Source: Filosporella fistucella
Lineage: Eukaryota; Ascomycota; Leotiomycetes; Helotiales
Direction of reading: 5' to 3'
DNA length: 64,000 bases
NCBI GenBank assembly: GCA_030077755.1
Contig: JAQJZZ010000010.1
Coordinates: 2,852,001 to 2,916,000 of the forward strand
The notes under the pieces are model-generated. The model saw only the letters and a list, made by a program, of their open reading frames with translations. It had not been told where the DNA came from and did no database searches. The translations under genes and the position numbers were made by a program. Shown piece after piece: positions 59,706-64,000 of the stretch (the first letter of the stretch is position 1; every line of letters starts with the position of its first letter).

Positions 59706-60752
59706 ATGAAATCAATTATTACACTTTCGCTCCTCTCCGGAGCCAACGCAATCATCACACGCTGGGCACCCTGTTGCTTCCATCTGAGTGCATCTGGTGC
59801 TGTCACGGGCACTGTAGGTCAACTTGACGATGGACAGTGCCGAGTTAATGGACATCTCTCCCCTGCTCAATTCTGCATTACAGATGGAGCTATTAAAGAT
59901 TCTCAGGGTCGAGGATGTATTTTAACTCGTGAGTATTTGCTCTATATTCTTCGTAACTCTGCACGGCTAACTTCAATCAGCTGGTGTCACACAATGGCAA
60001 TGTGATTCTGGAGTTCCACCTATCACGGGTTTTAGTGTAGGGTGTGATGGAATTGTCTCCTATAATGGGGAGACCACATTCTGGGAATGCCAAACTGGGC
60101 AGAATGTACGTGTAACTCTTTCATTTTCCAACACCACTAACAATGACAGGGAGAAGCAAATATCTATCTTACTCCAGGTGGCATCAATTGCGGAAAAATC
60201 ACTCTCAAAGCAGATTCCTGCGCTTCACAATGCCCTACGCCCACACCCACACCTACACCAGCGCCAGGATGTCCTACCAACCTCAACGGTGCATACGAGT
60301 TTCCACACTTGATCGTCCCAGTCGACAGCAGCCATCCGTCCCAAGCAGGCGGAACAAGCTATTTCGGTGAAGTATCTTCAACGGTGTCATCAATCTTCAA
60401 CTTCGACATTCCTGCTTCGGATGCCGGGAAGACTTGCTCTCTTGTATTCCTGTTCCCCACTCAGGCACAACTCACTACTTCGTCATTCACATTTAGTGGT
60501 AATGGAGGCATCGATTTCTCCCTGTTAAATGGAGTAGCTAGTCAGGCGACATCTTATTCGAGCGTTCCTGCAGCCAAGACTGATTATGGCACGACGAAAG
60601 TCGCCCCTGGTAATTCATACAGCATCGCTACATTCCCTTGCCCAGCTGGTACAGCGATCAGCTATGAATTGAAGGCAGTGGGAGATACCTCCTTGAGATA
60701 TTTCCAGGATTGGAACCCGTCTCCAATTGGTCTTTACATCACGAAATGTTAA
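59706..60752 (+). CDS. Secreted protein with But2 C-terminal domain
   Basis: Exons 59706-59928, 59981-60105 and 60150-60752 give 316 residues. A short signal peptide (1-15, MKSIITLSLLSGANA) is followed by a Cys-rich domain (about 20-160, six or more cysteines) and a Pro/Thr spacer (PTPTPTPTPAPG). A But2-type domain follows (about 175-316): FPHLIVPVDSSHP, FGEVSSTVSSIFNFDIP, TCSLVFLFPTQ, FPCPAGTAISYEL and WNPSPIGLYITKC. But2 domains in filamentous fungi occur in secreted, often wall-bound proteins; the name comes from a yeast ubiquitin-like interaction that need not apply here. It has a convergent GH16 gene next to it. Function is unknown beyond an extracellular location. Confidence 0.9.
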
Positions 60753-60979
60753 TGGAGTGGCCAGAAAATCCGAGAGATAGCGGGGTGGGATTTAATGTGC
60801 AAGTGTGCTATCTTATGAATAATGTTTTAAAATTCAAGCCGAAAAGCTAAAGAGATCATTCTAATCAATCTATTCCGTATTGCGCCTCCTTTTCAAGGTC
60901 GTTGCGATGTTCAAATGTACCTTCTCACCACCCATCTGTGCCTTCTAAATCCATTACATTAAACCCCATTTCCTCTCCC
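60753..60979. other. Convergent 3' spacer
   Basis: 227 bp between the 3' ends of the But2-domain and GH16 genes. AT-rich, no gene recognised. Confidence 0.4.
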
Positions 60980-62016
60980 TCACTGATAGACCTTCACAGA
61001 ATTAATCAACCAAAAAGCCTCCGTAAACGCCGCCGGATTATTCCTGACATAATCCTCACACGTCGGCGCCAGACTCCCACACTGTCCACTTCCCCACACA
61101 GCACCAGCCCATTCCCCACAAAACGTAGTATCAAACACCATATTCAAATCCCGAAAGAAAGTATTGAAATTACATCCCCCTCCATAAAACGTAGCAAGTG
61201 GTTGTCCCCACGCCCAAGTATTCGGTCTCTCCGCAGAAATATCAGCAGGCACTTGTCCCCTCTGCCAAAACCAGATATAGATCCCATCGTCCGCCCACTG
61301 CATAGCATATGTTCCGCCTCCAACCTCATTGAAGCCTCGTCCATAGTTCCTAGGATTAGAAGTAGAGACCGAGCAGCCTGTGAATCCATAATTGGTATTA
61401 CAATCATTGGACAATGTATTTGTTCCAGGTTGGGAATTCGGGTTCCAGACGGAACAGCCGGGGGAAGTATGGAGAGTCATTTGGTTCGTGGTTTGTGCGT
61501 TTACGCCTTCGATGATGTCGATTTCTCCTCCTGCTGGCCAGTTGGGTCCGAAGAGCCACCATGATGGCCAGGTGCCGCAGCCGACTGGCATGTGTGCTAT
61601 GTCTGCGATGAAGAGTCCCTTGTCTATCTTCGTCAGTCCTGTGTATTGCATTTATGATAGATGGCTTACTAAAATGAGCATTACTCGTCAGACGAACAGA
61701 TTCTCGACCACCAGGTGGAGAGTAAGTTGTGGTGTCGACACCGATATAGACCTGATTATTCTCGTACGAGACAAGATGGGCATTCTGTGCTACGTCTCTC
61801 GAGACGTATTCGACGAACCCTTTTGTCGGGTCTCGACCAGTAAAGAACTGGAACTCGTCGAAGAAATTTCGGGCATCGTACTAGTATTGTAAGTAACCGT
61901 CATATCTAGTGGGACGTTATGGAGCTTACAGTATTAACAAGATTATAAGCATTAACTCCTGATGAAAGATAAAGGAATGTGGTAGCAATTGGCAACAGAA
62001 ATGACAGTGGAGACAT
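60980..62016 (-). CDS. Glycoside hydrolase family 16 endo-beta-1,3(4)-glucanase-like, secreted
   Basis: Exons 62016-61930, 61880-61670 and 61623-60980 give 313 residues. A signal peptide (about 1-23) leads into the domain (YDARNFFDEFQFFTGRDP). The catalytic motif GEIDIIEGVN carries nucleophile Glu133, Asp135 and acid/base Glu138 in the ExDxxE layout of GH16. WPSWWLFGPNWP precedes it and YAMQWADDGIYIWFW forms part of the cleft. GH16 enzymes of this type hydrolyse beta-1,3 or mixed-linkage glucans, or remodel the fungal wall. There is no GPI or wall-anchoring tail, so the enzyme is probably free. Both introns (49 and 46 bp) are short and in frame. Confidence 0.92.
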
Positions 62017-63239
62017 GACGAAAAGACAGACTATTTATTGACAGAAAAGACAGTGTGTTTGGCGACTTGCTACAGCCATAGATTCAAGTGGCGAGCAAAG
62101 ATATATGCCACAACGCCAACGAACGTCTAGACAAATTCATCTCAAACTTAAAATTGCATTGCCAAAGCATACCGGCCAGAGCTGCATCTATCAACGCCTC
62201 TTTTCATTTTTGTGATGAGAAGAGATGGTCTTGCAGATTCATGTGATTCGGAAAAAGTCGTGATGGAAGAATTATAGTTAAGTCAAGACCTCAACGAAGC
62301 TGATTGGCCTGAGCAGAGAAATGACTTTAAAAAATTGGCCGACGCTCTAGATACTGCAGCCCTCTGATTTGACGATACCAGCTCGGAGATAAATATCAGA
62401 ATCTCCACCGTATATGCAGACTCAGCTTGCGACAGACATATCTCTGTACTGTCTTGCCAGTTCCACGTGGAATTTAGGTAGTATATGTTTCAAAAGCAAT
62501 TGTCTACCGGGAACGAATTCTCGGAGGCTCTTCTTCTGATTTCCTATTGGATGAGATGATATGTTTGAGCCCCCTCTTATTTCCACTGCAACGGGAGAGC
62601 TGCCAAATGGTTGTAATTTTGGTGGTCGAGAGAGGAATTTCGGTTGTGAAATGGTTTGGATGTTGGTAGCCAATCGACCTACTTTCTCCTGAGTCGGTAA
62701 GCGAAAGGAGCTGAAAAGAATAGGGGTGCGTCGTTCGTGCCAAGCGAGTGTGTAAGAACACTTCACTCTAGCTTGCGATCCGGGATAAGGGAAATGATGT
62801 GAGTGATTTTGATGCGTAGAAATTAATGCAAGCAAAAATTGAAAAATTCCGCGTGTCGTTGAGTGCCGTGAGTTAATTGTCCCAGCTTGTTCCGCAATAC
62901 CCCACGAAGCAAGGTCTCTGACGTTTGATGGGATAAATTCAATTCAAAACGTACTTTCTGAGAGCTTGGACTTCCAGAAACACACTTTGCTGAAGCTATT
63001 TTGCTATTAGCGTACCTGAAAAGGTGATCCTTGGAGCTGGATTAAGCTTAGAAGACCTGAGTATAATAGACCATCTATCGTTTCGAAAATAATACAACAA
63101 GGACACAAACACGCGTCCTCCCTCTCAGACAACTCCACGTCCTTTGCGACCTATACATCATTATAATCAAAATTAACGCACATCCCACCCCCAAACAGAC
63201 CCACACGTTTACAATGAACCTATCTCAATTATTTTCCCT
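62017..63239. other. Intergenic, no gene seen
   Basis: About 1.2 kb. Overlapping minus-strand ORFs at 62422-62835 show no recognised feature. Confidence 0.35.
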
Positions 63240-64000
63240 CCTCTCCACTATCAAATAAAAAGAACACATACCTCAGATCTAACCTGCGTCAAAATAACAT
63301 GCACAATCCGACACCCAACATTATCACCTCGCACCTCATCAAAACTCCCAAATGATTTGTCCAGAAGAGAAACGGTGCATATAAGTATATTAATCATTAA
63401 CTCTATCTTCCTCCTCTTCCCCACAAGAATAGAACGGGAAATGGAGAACCTACTCGAAAAACTGCACATTCTCCCCGTTACACCTACCCAAGATCTGCAG
63501 GCATAAGCTCGTAATGATGGTCAATTTCTGCGCCACTGGGTCTCTGATATCCGTTCATAGAAACAAACTGATCTAGAGTGCGAGATTAGGAACCCATGCG
63601 TCGTATTATAATACCGCTTCTTCATCATCGAAGCGCCAGAAAGCTACTTCTTTCAGTGTGGAAATGAGTTTCCCGTTTGAGGGATGGCCGGAACAGATGA
63701 GAGTGGTGGTGAGGTAGGCGACGCTAGAGGCCATAGAGGGACAGGATGAGGAAAAAGAGGTATATGTGTGCGGAGGTGAAGGAGCAGTAATTGGGTTGAG
63801 GGATCTTTGGGCTGGGTATGTTAGTTGTTGTAGAGGTGTATTTGTGGGGAGGAAGATACCCTTTTTGTCCTAGATTTGGTGATAAACGAAGAAATATTCT
63901 ATTGAGTCGTCAAAACCTGTGAAGTCTCTTATGGGGGTTACGCCGCCGGATGCTGTTTGTACGAGTATATGTCCTGCAAATATGAAAGAAGGATAGATAT
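63240..64000 (-). pseudogene. Decayed fungal hypothetical gene, runs off the window
   Basis: Minus-strand pieces read HILVQTASGGVTPIRDF ... KKGIFLPTNTPL ... LTTTLICSGHPSNGKL ... STLKEVAFWRFDDEEAVL(stop)YDAWVPN, then in another frame LDQFVSMNGYQRPSGAEI ... YELMPADLG, and later FGSFDEVRGDNVGCRI. In-frame stops (TAG after VYHQI, TAA after EEAVL) and at least two frame changes (near LYGL/VAYL and VPN/LDQF) break what was one protein. The family is a conserved ascomycete protein I cannot name. The 5' part lies beyond base 64000. Confidence 0.5.

Noticed and set aside
62422..62835. Two overlapping minus-strand ORFs
   Set aside because: No recognisable feature; mutually overlapping frames suggest chance.

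Overview
The window looks like nuclear DNA of a filamentous ascomycete. Most genes are split by 43-110 bp introns with GT..AG ends and CTAAC/CTAAT/CTGAC branch sites, and protein types such as WSC, But2, DUF4360, Zn2Cys6, UstYa-like HxxHC and GH16 point the same way. Several products resemble Leotiomycete (helotialean) proteins, but that placement is inference. Exon borders below were derived by hand from splice signals and reading frame.

Layout. 1-2650: C-terminal two thirds of an MDR-type ABC transporter. 2892-4055 (-): nucleotidyltransferase-fold protein with a signal-peptide-like N-terminus. 4543-4847: a spliced 59-residue, 8-cysteine secreted peptide. 5676-6891: UAA-type nucleotide-sugar transporter. 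8134-13572: a type II membrane protein with two HxxHC motifs, an S10 serine carboxypeptidase, and a secreted protein with about 52 tandem 8/9-residue repeats.

14911-27457 is the most interesting block. It holds cytochrome P450 (-), FAD phenol-hydroxylase-like monooxygenase (-), type I extradiol ring-cleavage dioxygenase (+), Zn2Cys6 regulator (+), fumarylacetoacetate-hydrolase-family C-C hydrolase (+) and DHA2 MFS transporter (+). Together they look like a complete inducible meta-cleavage route for an aromatic compound, which is uncommon in fungi. The same promoter element, GCGGGGT paired with CCCCGC, occurs in the P450, regulator and hydrolase promoters, with a weaker version in the divergent monooxygenase/dioxygenase promoter. 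It is a strong candidate operator for the local regulator.

27795-52785 is mostly conserved gene content: F-box/LRR protein, BRD8-like bromodomain protein, small coiled-coil protein, DUF4360 secreted protein, three-WSC-domain protein, amino-acid permease, dynamin-like GTPase and a full ABCC transporter.

53135-59100 looks like a decaying accessory island. It has a C2H2 protein with freshly duplicated fingers, a broken DUF7587-like gene, a small intact protein, a pogo/Fot1-like transposase remnant with stop codons, and fragments of broken reading frames. 59706-62016 carries a But2-domain secreted protein and a GH16 glucanase facing it. The right edge (63240-64000, minus) is a gene broken by stops and frameshifts.
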